DNA of 64,000 bases from JAOPZW01 sp963851295 (lineage in GTDB: Bacteria > Actinomycetota > Thermoleophilia > Solirubrobacterales > Solirubrobacteraceae), in NCBI GenBank assembly GCA_963851295.1, contig CAWKOS010000006.1, positions 248,001 through 312,000 on the forward strand. The letters run 5' to 3'. Made by a program: the position numbers and the translations under genes. Position 1 is the stretch's first letter, and every line of letters begins with the position of its first letter. Positions 8,384 to 18,039 of this stretch are shown here, in pieces. The notes beneath the pieces are model-generated. The model was given only the letters and a program-made list of their open reading frames with translations. It did not search any database and was not told where the DNA came from.

Positions 8384-9904
8384 CTACTTCAGGGCCACCG
8401 CCCGGGGCAGCGTGAACGTCGGGAAGAGCTTGGCGTTGCGCGCGTTCTTGCGCACCTTCGTGGCCAGCCGGTAGACGGCGGCCTGCCCGCTGGGCGGCCC
8501 GTCGAGGGTGACCGAGAAGCGCCCCGCGCTGTCGGGGTGAAGCGTCTTCTCCGTGACGCTCTTCGTGCACGACACGCGGCGCTTGATCGTGATCTTCTGC
8601 ACCGGCTTGCCGAGCGGCAGCACGACGCGCCCCGCGATCGTGACCTTGCCCTTGGCGCTGGCCATCTTCGTGACGAGCATGCGCCGGAAGAGCTTGAGGC
8701 GCAGCGACCGCTCGTTGCCGATCTGCGCCTGGTAGCGGGCGCGGTTCGAGCTGCGGATCGCGCTCGGCGGCAGCTTGCCCTTGGCCTGGAAGGTCCCGTC
8801 CTTGGCCACGGTCGCCCACGCGGCCGTCTTGCCGTTCCACGAGGAGACGATCCGCACGCGCTTGCCGACGAACCTGCGGTCCGCGGCGCCGTAGAGGCGC
8901 GCGTAGCCGTTGCGCTGCAGGACGTCGATCAGCGCCAGCTTGCGCGTGGTGCACTGCAGCTGCGCGCCGGCGAGCGTGTCCTCGCCGCACTTCACGTCGC
9001 CCTGGGAGACCGAGGCCTGGCCGAGGGTCAGGTCGGCCAGCGTCTGGCCCGCGATCGAGACGAGCACGCCGAGCCCGCGCTGGGTGAGCGTGCCGTTCTC
9101 GAGCTTCTGCGAGCCGGGCGTGAGCTTGACCTGCGCGAGCGTCGCCGGGACCGGGATCGCCGGCAGCGCGTCGAGCACGGGCTGCACGAGCGCCTGGACG
9201 GCCGAGAGCGGCAGCACGTTGAGGGGGGCGGGAAGCGCGACCTTCGAGAGGTCGATGCCCGACGGGTCGATGCTCGAGGAGTCGATGAGGGTGACCACCT
9301 GGTCGACGACGCCGTCCACCGGGGTCTCCTGGCCGAGGATGCTGACGCCGAGGACCTTCGAGGCGCCGGTCAGCCGCGGGCGCCCGCCGGAGCACGAGCC
9401 AGAGGCGGTCGCGCTCGAGGTCGCGACCCGCAGCAGGTCGGCGGCGGGCAGCTTGCCGTTGGGCGCCAGCGCCTGCAGGGCGCCCGTGATGTCGAGCTGG
9501 ACGGTCTGCCCGGGGACGCCCGTCGGCACCGTGATGACGGTCGGCGGGATCTGCGCCGTGGGCAGCGCGATCGGAAGGTCGGGGAGCGAGCCGATCCCGA
9601 GGTTGAGGACCTCACCCGTCGCGCTCGGACGCTGCTGCGGGGCGCCGCTGGAGGCGCCGTCGAGCGTGGTGCGCGCCGAGAGCACGTTCGCCGACAACGG
9701 CACCGGCAGCGCCGGAAGGTTCACGCCTCCCGACGCGGCCTTGCAGGCCAGCGCGCCGACGTTGGCCGTGACCGGCGTCCCCGCCGGCTGGCCGAGCAGC
9801 GCGCTCGCCGAGCAGTTCCAGCTCGCCGCCGGCGCCGTCGCCGGAACGGCGAGCGCGCCCGCGGCGGCGACCGCGGCGGTGGACAGCAACAACGTGCGCT
9901 TCAC
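8384..9904 (-). CDS. Secreted surface protein of unknown function
   Basis: 506 residues from GTG 9904, preceded by a strong GGAGG site. The first 30 residues form a signal peptide (KRTLLLSTAAVAAAGALAV, then cleavage near TAPAA|SW). The mature part is rich in Ala, Val, Leu, Pro and Thr, with many short beta-strand-like stretches. The last third is basic and Ig-like in composition (RVRIVSSWNGKTAAW, GRFSVTLDGPPSG). There is no LPXTG sorting motif and no C-terminal anchor. It resembles actinobacterial choice-of-anchor or adhesin-type extracellular proteins only in general character, and I assign no function. The IS481-type element lies 125 bp upstream, in its promoter-side gap. Confidence 0.75.
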   Translation of the reverse strand: MKRTLLLSTAAVAAAGALAVPATAPAASWNCSASALLGQPAGTPVTANVGALACKAASGGVNLPALPVPLSANVLSARTTLDGASSGAPQQRPSATGEVLNLGIGSLPDLPIALPTAQIPPTVITVPTGVPGQTVQLDITGALQALAPNGKLPAADLLRVATSSATASGSCSGGRPRLTGASKVLGVSILGQETPVDGVVDQVVTLIDSSSIDPSGIDLSKVALPAPLNVLPLSAVQALVQPVLDALPAIPVPATLAQVKLTPGSQKLENGTLTQRGLGVLVSIAGQTLADLTLGQASVSQGDVKCGEDTLAGAQLQCTTRKLALIDVLQRNGYARLYGAADRRFVGKRVRIVSSWNGKTAAWATVAKDGTFQAKGKLPPSAIRSSNRARYQAQIGNERSLRLKLFRRMLVTKMASAKGKVTIAGRVVLPLGKPVQKITIKRRVSCTKSVTEKTLHPDSAGRFSVTLDGPPSGQAAVYRLATKVRKNARNAKLFPTFTLPRAVALK

Positions 9905-10880
9905 GTGGACCTCCAAGACCCGGTTCCTGCGATACCCACGGCCCGAAACGACGCGGGGCCGGAAAACAAGCGGTATCCCCATCCTCGATTCCGGGGACAC
10001 GCAGGGCGGACCTTCGTTCGAGGCCTAGCTGTAGTTCCTGAGGAGATTGGTTCATCCGGGCCCCCTTGGAGGCTGGAGGTGTCTGACGCCACCAGTCCCA
10101 AGGAGGACACCGGATGAAGCTGCACGCTAACGCGGCCCTCAGCCTGTACAAGAGGCGCTTGCTCTGTCGCCGTGTCGTCGATGAGCGGTGGACGCTGACG
10201 AAGGCGGCCGAGGCCGCCGAAGTCAGCGTCCGCTGCGCGCGCAAGTGGGTGGGCCGCTACCGCGCCGAGGGCGAGGTGGGGCTGCTTGATCGGTCCTCGG
10301 CGCCGGCGACGGTGACCAACCGCACCTGCGAGCGCCGCGTCGCAGCGATCGCTGCGTTGCGCCGGCTGCGGTTCACCGGCCCCGAGATTGCCGAGACGCT
10401 GCTCATGCCGCTCTCGACGGTCTCGGGCATCCTTCAGCGCATCGGGATGGGCAGGCTCGGCCGCCTAGGACTCGAGCCCGCCGAGCGCTACGAGCGCGAC
10501 CGTCCCGGCGAGCTGGTCCATATCGACGTCAAGAAGCTCGGGCGCATCGCCCGGCCCGGACACCGGGTGCTTGGCCGCCAAAGCGCCGGCGGCCGTTATC
10601 GTCGCCGTTATGAGCACGGCTGGGAGTTCGTCCACATCGCCATCGACGACTGCACCCGCCTGGCCTACGTCGAGGTCCTCGACGACGAGAAGGCCACCAC
10701 CGCGATCGCGTTTCTCGCTCGCGCGGTCGCGTTCTACCGCCGCCACGGCATCACCGTCGAGCGCCTGATCACCGACAACGGCTCGGCCTACCGCTCGACG
10801 GTGCACGCGATCGCGTGCCGCACGATGGGCATCCGCCACCTGCGCACCCGCCCCTACCGGCCCCAGACCAACGGGAAAGC

Positions 10881-11157
10881 CTGTGTCTTAGGTTGGCGGG
10901 GCCGTCCGGCGGGGCGGCGAGGCTCCCCGCGCCTGTCGGCCTGACTCAGGCAAAAGGCATGTCGAGGGAGAGATCTGGCCCTGAACATCCTGGCTCAGAG
11001 TCGCTCCCTTTGGCCTGCGTTCGATTTGTCGGCCGGCGGGTTGCGGGCGGGCCGGCAAGCTGACTTGATAGGAGACTCGCGCCGATGTGGCTGCATCGAC
11101 ACAGAAGCGTCGCTCGCCGGCCCGGCCTCGACTCTACCCACGAGCCAGGAGGCCACC
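10881..11157 (+). ncRNA. Candidate bridge RNA region of the IS110 element
   Basis: This is the non-coding left end upstream of the recombinase. It contains ATAGGAGA at 11068-11075, within TTGATAGGAGACTCG. The element's right end has the same 8-mer at 12207-12214, within TTGACATAGGAGAATCG. It also contains GACACAG at 11098-11104, the exact reverse complement of CTGTGTC at the element's left end (10881-10887). In IS621-type bridge RNAs the donor-binding loop carries guides for the left and right donor halves, so these two segments fit that loop, in that order. I could not identify the target-binding loop with confidence. RNA ends and folding are not determined. Confidence 0.55.
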
Positions 11158-12210
11158 TTGATCGTCGGTATCGACGTTCACAAGCAGACCCATGCCGCCG
11201 CGCTGATCGATGACCGCGGTGGCGAGATCGCGACCCTCACGGTCGCGAACAGTCCCGCGGGCTTTCGGCAGCTGATCGACTGGCTGGTCGAGCACGACGC
11301 CGCCAGCGCGGTGATCGGGGTTGAGAGCCCCGGCAGCTATGGCCGCTGCCTGGTCGCGGCTCTCGCCGGCGCCGGATTCGAGGTGCTGCAGGTCCCGGCG
11401 TGGCGCACCCATCGCGAGCGCCACCGCCGCGGACCGGGCAAGACCGACCCCGGTGACGCGCTGTCGATCGCGCACGTCGTGCTCACCAAGCGTGACGAGC
11501 TCGGCCCCGCGCAGGAGCCCGAGCTCGTCCGCGTGCTGGGGATGCTCGAGCTGCAGCGCCGGCGCTTTGTCCGTGACCGCACCCAAGCGATCCAGCGACT
11601 GCGCTCAGACTGGACCCAGGTTGATCCCGTCGCCGAGGCGTCCGTGGTGCGCTGTGACCGCCAACGCGAGCTGCGCCAACTGAAGCGCCTGCGCCTGGGC
11701 GACAGCCTGGCCCAAACCACCGCCGCGCGCTGCATCCGCGAACTCGCCCACGACATCGACGACCTCAACCACAGAATCGCCGCGCTCGACGAAGAGATCG
11801 CCGAGCTGCTCGCCGAGCACGACAACCCCCTCGATGACCTGCTCGGTGCCGGCAGCAATCTCGCGGCCACCATCATCGCCCAGGCCGGCGACGTTCGTCG
11901 CTTCCGCGACGCCGGCGCCTTCGCCAGGTTCTGCGGCGCCGCCCCGATCCCCTGCGGCTCAGGCCAGAGCGCCGGGCGCCACCGCCTGCACCGCGGCGGC
12001 AACCGCCAACTCAACGCCGCGCTCTACCGCATCGCCATCGTCCAACAACGCCACCACCCCGCCGCCAAGACCTACCTGGCCCGCAAGATCGCCGAAGGCA
12101 AGACCGCCCGCGAAGCCCGTCGCGCCCTCAAGCGCCACCTCGCCAACGTCGTCTACCGCCGCCTGCTGACCTGGGCCAACAGCACCCCGGCCTTCAACGA
12201 TTTGACATAG
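11158..12210 (+). CDS. IS110-family transposase / bridge-RNA-guided recombinase
   Basis: 350 residues from TTG 11158, chosen because AGGAGG sits 5 nt upstream and the protein then opens with the family's IVGIDVHKQTHAAAL. The RuvC-like DEDD residues are Asp6, Glu56 (GVESPGSYG), Asp97 and Asp100 (GKTDPGDALSIAH). The C-terminal Tnp domain begins near GAGSNLAATIIAQAGD, and its catalytic serine is most likely Ser268 (CGSGQSAG). A predicted coiled coil spans about 190-225. All active-site residues are present, so it looks functional. It acts on circular or element-borne DNA with its guide RNA. The frame is open further upstream, but that part lies in the non-coding left end. Confidence 0.93.
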   Translation: MIVGIDVHKQTHAAALIDDRGGEIATLTVANSPAGFRQLIDWLVEHDAASAVIGVESPGSYGRCLVAALAGAGFEVLQVPAWRTHRERHRRGPGKTDPGDALSIAHVVLTKRDELGPAQEPELVRVLGMLELQRRRFVRDRTQAIQRLRSDWTQVDPVAEASVVRCDRQRELRQLKRLRLGDSLAQTTAARCIRELAHDIDDLNHRIAALDEEIAELLAEHDNPLDDLLGAGSNLAATIIAQAGDVRRFRDAGAFARFCGAAPIPCGSGQSAGRHRLHRGGNRQLNAALYRIAIVQQRHHPAAKTYLARKIAEGKTAREARRALKRHLANVVYRRLLTWANSTPAFNDLT

Positions 12211-12405
12211 GAGAATCGAGCGCTTCATCCGCACCCTCCTCGGCGGCTGGGCCTACGGCGCGCTCTACCGCAACAGCACCGAACGCACCGCAGCGCTTGA
12301 CGCCTGGCTGGACTACTACAACCATCAACGCCGACACAGCGCCCTCGGCCACAAGCCCCCAATCGCTCGCCTCAACGAGCGAACCAACCTCCTCGGGACT
12401 TACAC

Positions 12406-13487
<1,082 letters not shown>

Positions 13488-13491
<4 letters not shown>

Positions 13492-13847
13492 GGCGCCTCG
13501 AGGTCCGGGAAGTGCTCCGCGAGGTGCTCGCGCAGGACGTCGCGGATCCAGCGGCGCTCGTCCTGCGTGGCGACGCGCAGGCGCATGAGCAGCTCGCGCT
13601 GGCCCTCGGTGGGGACGTCGGAGACGACCCAGCGCACGGCCAGGCGCTCGAAGAGCAGCTCGGTGGCGCGCTGCCAGGCGTCCTCCTGGGAGAGGACGTT
13701 GCCGTGCAGGGTGTCGTGGTACTGGCGGCGCGTCTTGGGGGTCAGGGCGCCGCGCAGGACGAGGACGTCGCCGCCGGCGGACGTGTACTCGCTCTCCGGA
13801 GCGGTGAGCTTCTCGACCTTGCCGCGCGCGCGGCCGCGCTTGCCCAT
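13488..13847 (-). CDS. Hypothetical protein, 119 residues
   Basis: It starts at ATG 13847, four bases after the stop of the SnoaL/MBL gene, and overlaps the aminopeptidase start by 4 bp, so it is coupled within the operon. It is basic at the N-terminus (GKRGRARGKVEK), then mixed alpha/beta with the charged helix EDAWQRATELLFERLAV and a C-terminal stretch RRWIRDVLREHLAEHF. No signal peptide or membrane segment is seen and I do not recognise a family. The helical segments and operon position suggest a small cytoplasmic helper or structural protein, but this is a guess. Confidence 0.7.
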
Positions 13848-13851
13848 CGCC

Positions 13852-15036
13852 CTACGTGGTCGCCGCCGCCGTCTCGAGCTGGGAGCGCACGTCGCCCGTC
13901 AGCGGCTCGGTGTGGCCGGTCCACGCCGCCGCGGGCTCCAGCGCCGCGAGCTTGAGGATCGAGGCGCGGGCCTGCTCGGTGTCGTGGTTGAAGGCGTGGT
14001 GGGGGACGCGCGGGTGGCCGGGGCGCCCGGTCTGCGGATCCAGGACGTAGAAGCAGTCGCTGGTCAGCGCCAGCCGGTCGGCCGCCCGCCACAGGCCGAT
14101 CAGGCCCGGGGCGTGGCCGGGGAGGAGCACGACCTCGAAGCCCGCGATCTCCTCGCCCTCCTCGACGGTGTCGGCGATCTGCACCGGCCCGCCGTCCCAC
14201 AGCCGCAGCAGGTGCGGGAAGACCGGCCGGGCGTACGGCTTGAGCTGAGAGAAGTCGAAGTAGCGCCGGCCGCCGTCGCCCTCGGCGTCCTCGCGGTTGT
14301 CGGGGTGGCACAGGACCGGGGCCCCGAGCCCCGGCGCGACGCCGCGGTGGTCGGGGTGGCCGTGGCCGAGCAGCACGCGCGTGATGCCGCCCAGCGAGGC
14401 GCCGGCCGCGGCCACGGCGGAGGTCATGGCCTTGATCCCGGCGTCGAAGAGCATCACGCCGTCGCCGTCGCGGATCAGGAAGACGTTCATGAGCTTGCTC
14501 GGGAAGCCGCCGCGGACGACCCAGACGCCGTCGGCCACCGGCTCGGGGCCGGTCGCGATGCGGCGCTTGACCCGCGTGGTCAGGTTGAAGGCCTGGGCCA
14601 TGCGCTGCTCGGCCTTCGAGCCCTGGGGCGGCAGGGCGCCGAGCTGGCGCGCGAGGTCGGCGCCGTCCAGGTAGGCGTCGATGGCGGCGATGCGCCCGTG
14701 GCGCACGAGCACGAGGTCGACGCCGGTGACGTCGACCCGCGCGCCGTTGGGCTCGAAGCCCATGAAGTCGCCGGGCCCGGCAAAGGTGGCGCGGGCGCGC
14801 CAGTTGACCGCCGCGCGGTCGCCCTCGGTGATGATCTCGACGACGTCGAAGCGCCAGTCGGGGAAGGCCTCGAACAGCCCGGCGAAGAAGGCGACCATCT
14901 CGTCGCGCCCGACGGGCCCGGTGACCCCGTGGATCTCGGCAGCGATGTCCGGGGCGTAGTAGCGCTGCTGGGCATCGCGCTCGCCCCGCCCGAGCGCCTC
15001 GAAGTACTCGCGCGCCACGCGCGTCGTCTCGGACAT
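13852..15036 (-). CDS. Fusion of SnoaL-like domain and metallo-beta-lactamase-fold hydrolase
   Basis: 394 residues. Residues about 1-135 form a SnoaL-like polyketide cyclase/NTF2 fold (AREYFEALGRGE, FFAGLFEAFPDWRFDV, GHRIAAID-type end). Residues about 160-394 form a metallo-hydrolase with HxHxDH as His225-Gly-His227-Pro-Asp229-His230, then LLPGHAPGLIGLW and a late TGHTEPL. Each domain is common alone; the fusion is less usual. It heads the operon with the 119-residue protein and the aminopeptidase. It is divergent, by about 30 bp, from another metallo-hydrolase gene. The substrate is unknown; SnoaL domains often bind small cyclic or hydrophobic compounds. Confidence 0.85.
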   Translation of the reverse strand: MSETTRVAREYFEALGRGERDAQQRYYAPDIAAEIHGVTGPVGRDEMVAFFAGLFEAFPDWRFDVVEIITEGDRAAVNWRARATFAGPGDFMGFEPNGARVDVTGVDLVLVRHGRIAAIDAYLDGADLARQLGALPPQGSKAEQRMAQAFNLTTRVKRRIATGPEPVADGVWVVRGGFPSKLMNVFLIRDGDGVMLFDAGIKAMTSAVAAAGASLGGITRVLLGHGHPDHRGVAPGLGAPVLCHPDNREDAEGDGGRRYFDFSQLKPYARPVFPHLLRLWDGGPVQIADTVEEGEEIAGFEVVLLPGHAPGLIGLWRAADRLALTSDCFYVLDPQTGRPGHPRVPHHAFNHDTEQARASILKLAALEPAAAWTGHTEPLTGDVRSQLETAAATT

Positions 15037-15068
15037 CGACTCACTCTATGCATAAGGTGCGCCCGGCG

Positions 15069-16070
15069 ATGACCGCCCCTGCCCGCAAGCGCGAGGTCGG
15101 CCGCGGCGAGCGGCTGCTGCCCGGCGTCTGGCGCCTGCGCCTGCCGCTGCCGTGGCCCGGCGTGCCGCACTGCAACGCCTGGGCGGTGGCCGCCGGCGAC
15201 GGGATCGTCCTCTTCGACACGGGCATGCACGAGCCCGGCTCGATGGCCAACCTCGAGCGGGCGCTCGACATGGTCGGGCTGAAGGTCGACCTCGTGCGGC
15301 TGGTCGTCTGCACCCACGCCCACTCCGACCACTACGGCCAGGCCGCGACGATCATGCAGCGTGCCGGGTGCGAGCTGTGGATGCATCCCGCGCACGAGCA
15401 CATGTCGCGCGCGGCAGACGACCCCGAGGCGGCGCTGGCCCGGCGCCTGGAGGTCGCGCGTTCGGCGGGCGTGCCCGAGGAGCCGCTGCGCGAGTGGACC
15501 GCCGCGCGCCGCGGCCAGGCCTACGGCGTCGCGGCGATCGTCGAGCCCGACCGCGAGCTCGTTCAGGGCGTGGGGGTGGCGACCGACCTGGGGACGTGGG
15601 AGGTCGTCGAGACGCCCGGCCACGCGCCCTCGCACGTCTGCCTGTGGCAGCCCGAGCGCCGGCTGCTGATCTCCGGCGACCACCTGCTCGGCCGCGTCTC
15701 GCTCTACTACGACTACGGGTGGACGCCCGACCCCGCCGGCGAGTTCCTGACCTCGCTGGATCGCGTCGAGGCGCTCGACGCGCGCCTGTGCCTGGCGGGC
15801 CACGGGCGGACGTTCACCGACGTCCAGGGCCACATCACCGCCAACCGCGCGCTCGTGGCGCAGCGGCTGTCGGCGCTGGAGGGCGCGCTGCGGGCCGACG
15901 GCCCGCTCACCGCCTTCGACGCGGTCCCGCGCGTCTACGGCGAGGCGCTGACGGCGATGAACGCCCACTGGTGGCTGAGCGAGACGCTCAACTACCTGCG
16001 CCACCTGCAGGTGCAGGGGCGCGTCGAGGGCGACGGCGAGAGCCCGGAGCGCTGGCGCGCGACGGCCTAG
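15069..16070 (+). CDS. Metallo-beta-lactamase-fold hydrolase
   Basis: 333 residues from ATG 15069, preceded at 9 nt by AAGGTG; ATG 15048 is an alternative but has no ribosome site. The metal motif THAHSDH gives His83, His85, Asp87 and His88. It is followed by ETPGHAPSHVCLW and the late ligand block SGDHLLG. The C-terminal helical domain (about 235-333) ends with ALTAMNAHWWLSETLNYLRHL, a layout seen in larger MBL hydrolases with an added helix-turn-helix-like tail. The substrate is unknown. Its stop shares CTAG with the convergent MarR gene (16067-16070). Confidence 0.85.
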   Translation: MTAPARKREVGRGERLLPGVWRLRLPLPWPGVPHCNAWAVAAGDGIVLFDTGMHEPGSMANLERALDMVGLKVDLVRLVVCTHAHSDHYGQAATIMQRAGCELWMHPAHEHMSRAADDPEAALARRLEVARSAGVPEEPLREWTAARRGQAYGVAAIVEPDRELVQGVGVATDLGTWEVVETPGHAPSHVCLWQPERRLLISGDHLLGRVSLYYDYGWTPDPAGEFLTSLDRVEALDARLCLAGHGRTFTDVQGHITANRALVAQRLSALEGALRADGPLTAFDAVPRVYGEALTAMNAHWWLSETLNYLRHLQVQGRVEGDGESPERWRATA

Positions 16071-16495
16071 ACGGCCGCCGGCACGTCAGCCATCGCGCGG
16101 ATCAGCAGCTCGCGCAGGGTCGCCCGCTCGTCCGGGCTGAGGGTGTCGAGGACGTCGTCCTCGAGGCCGTCGAGGGCCTCATCGGCGCCGGCGAGCGCCT
16201 TGCGCCCCGCCGCGGTGATCTCGACGACGTGGCGACGACGGTCGTCGGCGTCGCGGCGACGCTCCGCCCAGCCCGCGGCCTCGAGGTCGTTGAGCATGAG
16301 GACCGTGTTGTTGGGGTCCAGGTGGAGCGTCTCGCCGAACTGGCGCTGGCCGATGCCGGGCGCCTGGGCGAGGGTGTTGAGCGCGAGGTACTGCTTCAGG
16401 CGCATGCCGAGGACGTCCTCGGTCGCCCGGCGGTAGACGTGCCGCGTCAGGCGGATCAGGAGGACCAGCGATCCGGGTGCGTGCTCTGAAGTCAT
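16067..16495 (-). CDS. MarR-family transcriptional regulator
   Basis: 142 residues with a winged-helix core: RLKQYLALNTLAQAPGIGQRQF (helices 2-3), the recognition helix HLDPNNTVLMLNDLEAAGW, and the wing RRRDADDRRRHVVEIT. The D-x-R-D-x-R-R pattern in the wing is typical. MarR dimers bind palindromic operators and are released by phenolic or drug-like ligands. It is divergent from a DHA2 exporter with dyad sequences between them. The standard reading is that it represses the exporter, and perhaps itself, until a substrate binds. Confidence 0.92.
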   Translation of the reverse strand: MTSEHAPGSLVLLIRLTRHVYRRATEDVLGMRLKQYLALNTLAQAPGIGQRQFGETLHLDPNNTVLMLNDLEAAGWAERRRDADDRRRHVVEITAAGRKALAGADEALDGLEDDVLDTLSPDERATLRELLIRAMADVPAAV

Positions 16496-16547
16496 CTGCT
16501 CGCCATGATCGTAGCGCCGTGGCGGATGGACATCGATGTATGGATTG

Positions 16548-16582
16548 CCATTGCATAATGGATCATCCTTGTTACGATGATC
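16548..16582. promoter_or_regulatory. Two dyads and a likely exporter promoter in the marR-MFS intergenic region
   Basis: CCATTGCATAATGG (16548-16561) is an inverted repeat with 5-bp arms. GATCATC (16561-16567) and GATGATC (16576-16582) form 7-bp arms 8 bp apart. A plausible plus-strand promoter overlaps them: TTGCAT at 16551-16556, 16 bp, then TACGAT at 16573-16578. The overlap with a promoter fits a MarR operator. Transcription would start only a few bases before the exporter's ATG, so the message may be leaderless. Confidence 0.5.
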
Positions 16583-16588
16583 ATCCAC

Positions 16589-18028
16589 ATGCGTATGAGC
16601 AACTTTCTCCCACTCGACGGCGACCGGCGGCGCTGGGCCGCCCTCGGCGCCGTCCTCCTCGGGCAGCTCATGATCGTCCTCGACGCGACGATCGTGAACG
16701 TCGCCCTTCCCTCCATCCAGACCGACCTGCACTTCTCGCAGTCGTCGCTGACCTGGGTGGTCAACGCCTACCTGATCACCTTCGGCTCCTTCCTGCTCGT
16801 GGCGGGGCGGCTCGGCGACCTCGTCGGCCGCCGGCGCGTGCTGCTCGCCGGCCTGGCGGTCTTCACCGCGGCCTCCGTGCTCTGCGGGCTCGCGCAGGAT
16901 CCGACCATGCTCGTCGCCGCGCGCTTCGTGCAGGGCCTCGGCGGGGCGCTGGCCTCGGCCGTGATCCTCGCGATCATCACCACCGAGTTCCCCGACGCCA
17001 TCGAGCGCACGAAGGCGATGAGCACCTACACCTTCGTCTCCGTCGCCGGCGGCTCGATCGGGCTGCTCGCCGGCGGGGCCCTGACCCAGGCCATCGACTG
17101 GCACTGGATCTTCTTCGTCAACGTCCCGATCGGCGTCCTCACGGCGCTGGCCGTGCGCGCCCTCGTCGACGAGGCGCCGGGCATCGGCCTCGGCCAGGGG
17201 GTCGACGTCCTCGGCGCCGTGGTCGTCACCACCGCGATGGCCCTCGGCGTCTACGCGATCGTCGAGGCGCCCTACCACGGCTGGGGCTCGGCCCACACGC
17301 TGGTCTTCGGCGCGGTGTCGGCCGCCCTCATGACCGCCTTCGTGGCACTCGAGGCGCGCCTGGAGAACCCGATCCTCCCGCTGCGCCTGCTGCGCCTGCG
17401 CACCCTCGCCGGCTCGAGCGTCGTGCGGGCGATGATGGGCATGGGGATGTACGGGAGCTTCTTCCTGGGCGCCCTCTATCTCGAGCGCGTCCAGGGCTAC
17501 GGCAGCGTCCAGACGGGCGAGGCCTTCCTGCCGTGGACGCTCGTGGTCGCCGTGCTCTCGGTGGGTCCGACGGCGAGCCTCGTGCGGCGCTTCGGCGCCG
17601 GGCGCCCGCTCGTCGGCGGCCTGCTGACGATGGCCGCCGGCCTCCTCGTCCTCTCCAGCGCGGGCGCCGGGGAGCCCTACTTCCCGACCGTGTTCGTCGC
17701 GATGCTGCTCATGGGGCTGGGCGCGGGGACCGCGTTCATGCCGCTGCTGACGATCGCGATGGGCGACGTGCCCGCGCGCGACGCCGGCGTGGCCTCGGCG
17801 CTCGTCAACGTCTCGCTGTACATCTCCGGCGCGCTCGGCCTCGCGGCCCTGGGCGCCATCGCGACCGACCGCACCCGGTCGCTCGCCGCGCAGGGCTGGG
17901 CCACCGACCACGCGCTCGTGGCCGGCTATCAGCTCGCCTTCGGGGTCGCGGCGGCGTGCGTGGTGGCGACCGTCGCCGTCGCGGTCGTCGTGCTGCGGGC
18001 CGGGCGGCGCGTGCCCGCGCTCGCCTAG
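16589..18028 (+). CDS. DHA2-family drug:H+ antiporter (MFS, 14 membrane segments)
   Basis: About 479 residues; starts at 16577, 16589 and 16595 are in frame, and the promoter position favours the later two. Motif D1/C-type MFS landmarks are present: LDATIVNVALPSIQTDL in TM1, the loop 2-3 motif GRLGDLVGRRRV, and RFVQGLGGALASAVILAI in TM4-5. Fourteen hydrophobic segments fit the EmrB/QacA (DHA2) type. Such proteins export hydrophobic drugs or dyes in exchange for protons. The divergent MarR gene and the intervening dyads make inducible efflux the likely role. Confidence 0.92.
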   Translation: MRMSNFLPLDGDRRRWAALGAVLLGQLMIVLDATIVNVALPSIQTDLHFSQSSLTWVVNAYLITFGSFLLVAGRLGDLVGRRRVLLAGLAVFTAASVLCGLAQDPTMLVAARFVQGLGGALASAVILAIITTEFPDAIERTKAMSTYTFVSVAGGSIGLLAGGALTQAIDWHWIFFVNVPIGVLTALAVRALVDEAPGIGLGQGVDVLGAVVVTTAMALGVYAIVEAPYHGWGSAHTLVFGAVSAALMTAFVALEARLENPILPLRLLRLRTLAGSSVVRAMMGMGMYGSFFLGALYLERVQGYGSVQTGEAFLPWTLVVAVLSVGPTASLVRRFGAGRPLVGGLLTMAAGLLVLSSAGAGEPYFPTVFVAMLLMGLGAGTAFMPLLTIAMGDVPARDAGVASALVNVSLYISGALGLAALGAIATDRTRSLAAQGWATDHALVAGYQLAFGVAAACVVATVAVAVVVLRAGRRVPALA

Positions 18029-18039
18029 GCGGGCGTCCC

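Larger units (their letters stand above)
10881..12216 (+). mobile_element. IS110-family insertion sequence nested in the IS481 transposase
   Basis: The boundaries are set by rejoining the split transposase codons GCC|GAG. The insert is 1336 bp, with a 1-bp ambiguity (C) at the junctions. There are no terminal inverted repeats, as usual for IS110. The left non-coding end is long (about 277 bp) and the right end only 6-7 bp. That asymmetry is the IS110-group arrangement, in which the guide (bridge) RNA is made from the left end. The insertion lies exactly before the codon for the catalytic glutamate of the host transposase. Confidence 0.88.
10030..12404 (+). mobile_element. IS481-family insertion sequence, interrupted by an IS110-family element
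   Basis: The ends are imperfect 24-bp terminal inverted repeats: left 10030-10053 (TGTAGTTCCTGAGGAGATTG...) and right 12381-12404, which read inward from the right gives TGTAAGTCCCGAGGAGGTTG.... A perfect 6-bp target duplication, CCTAGC, flanks it at 10024-10029 and 12405-12410. This fits the NCTAGN target known for Bordetella IS481. Without the 1336-bp insert the element is 1039 bp, normal for the family. The right duplication contains the stop codon of the neighbouring aminopeptidase gene, so that gene is undamaged. Confidence 0.92.

Noticed and set aside
10957..10971. CGAGGGAGAG in the IS110 left end, resembling the dispersed repeat at 4265-4280
   Set aside because: Only about 11 bases are shared and the surrounding sequence is unrelated, so common origin is not supported.
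11097..11113. GAAGCG...CGCTC near 11104-11116 as a right-target guide for the IS481 insertion site
   Set aside because: Only six contiguous bases fit, and it lies next to the donor guide rather than upstream where the target loop is expected.
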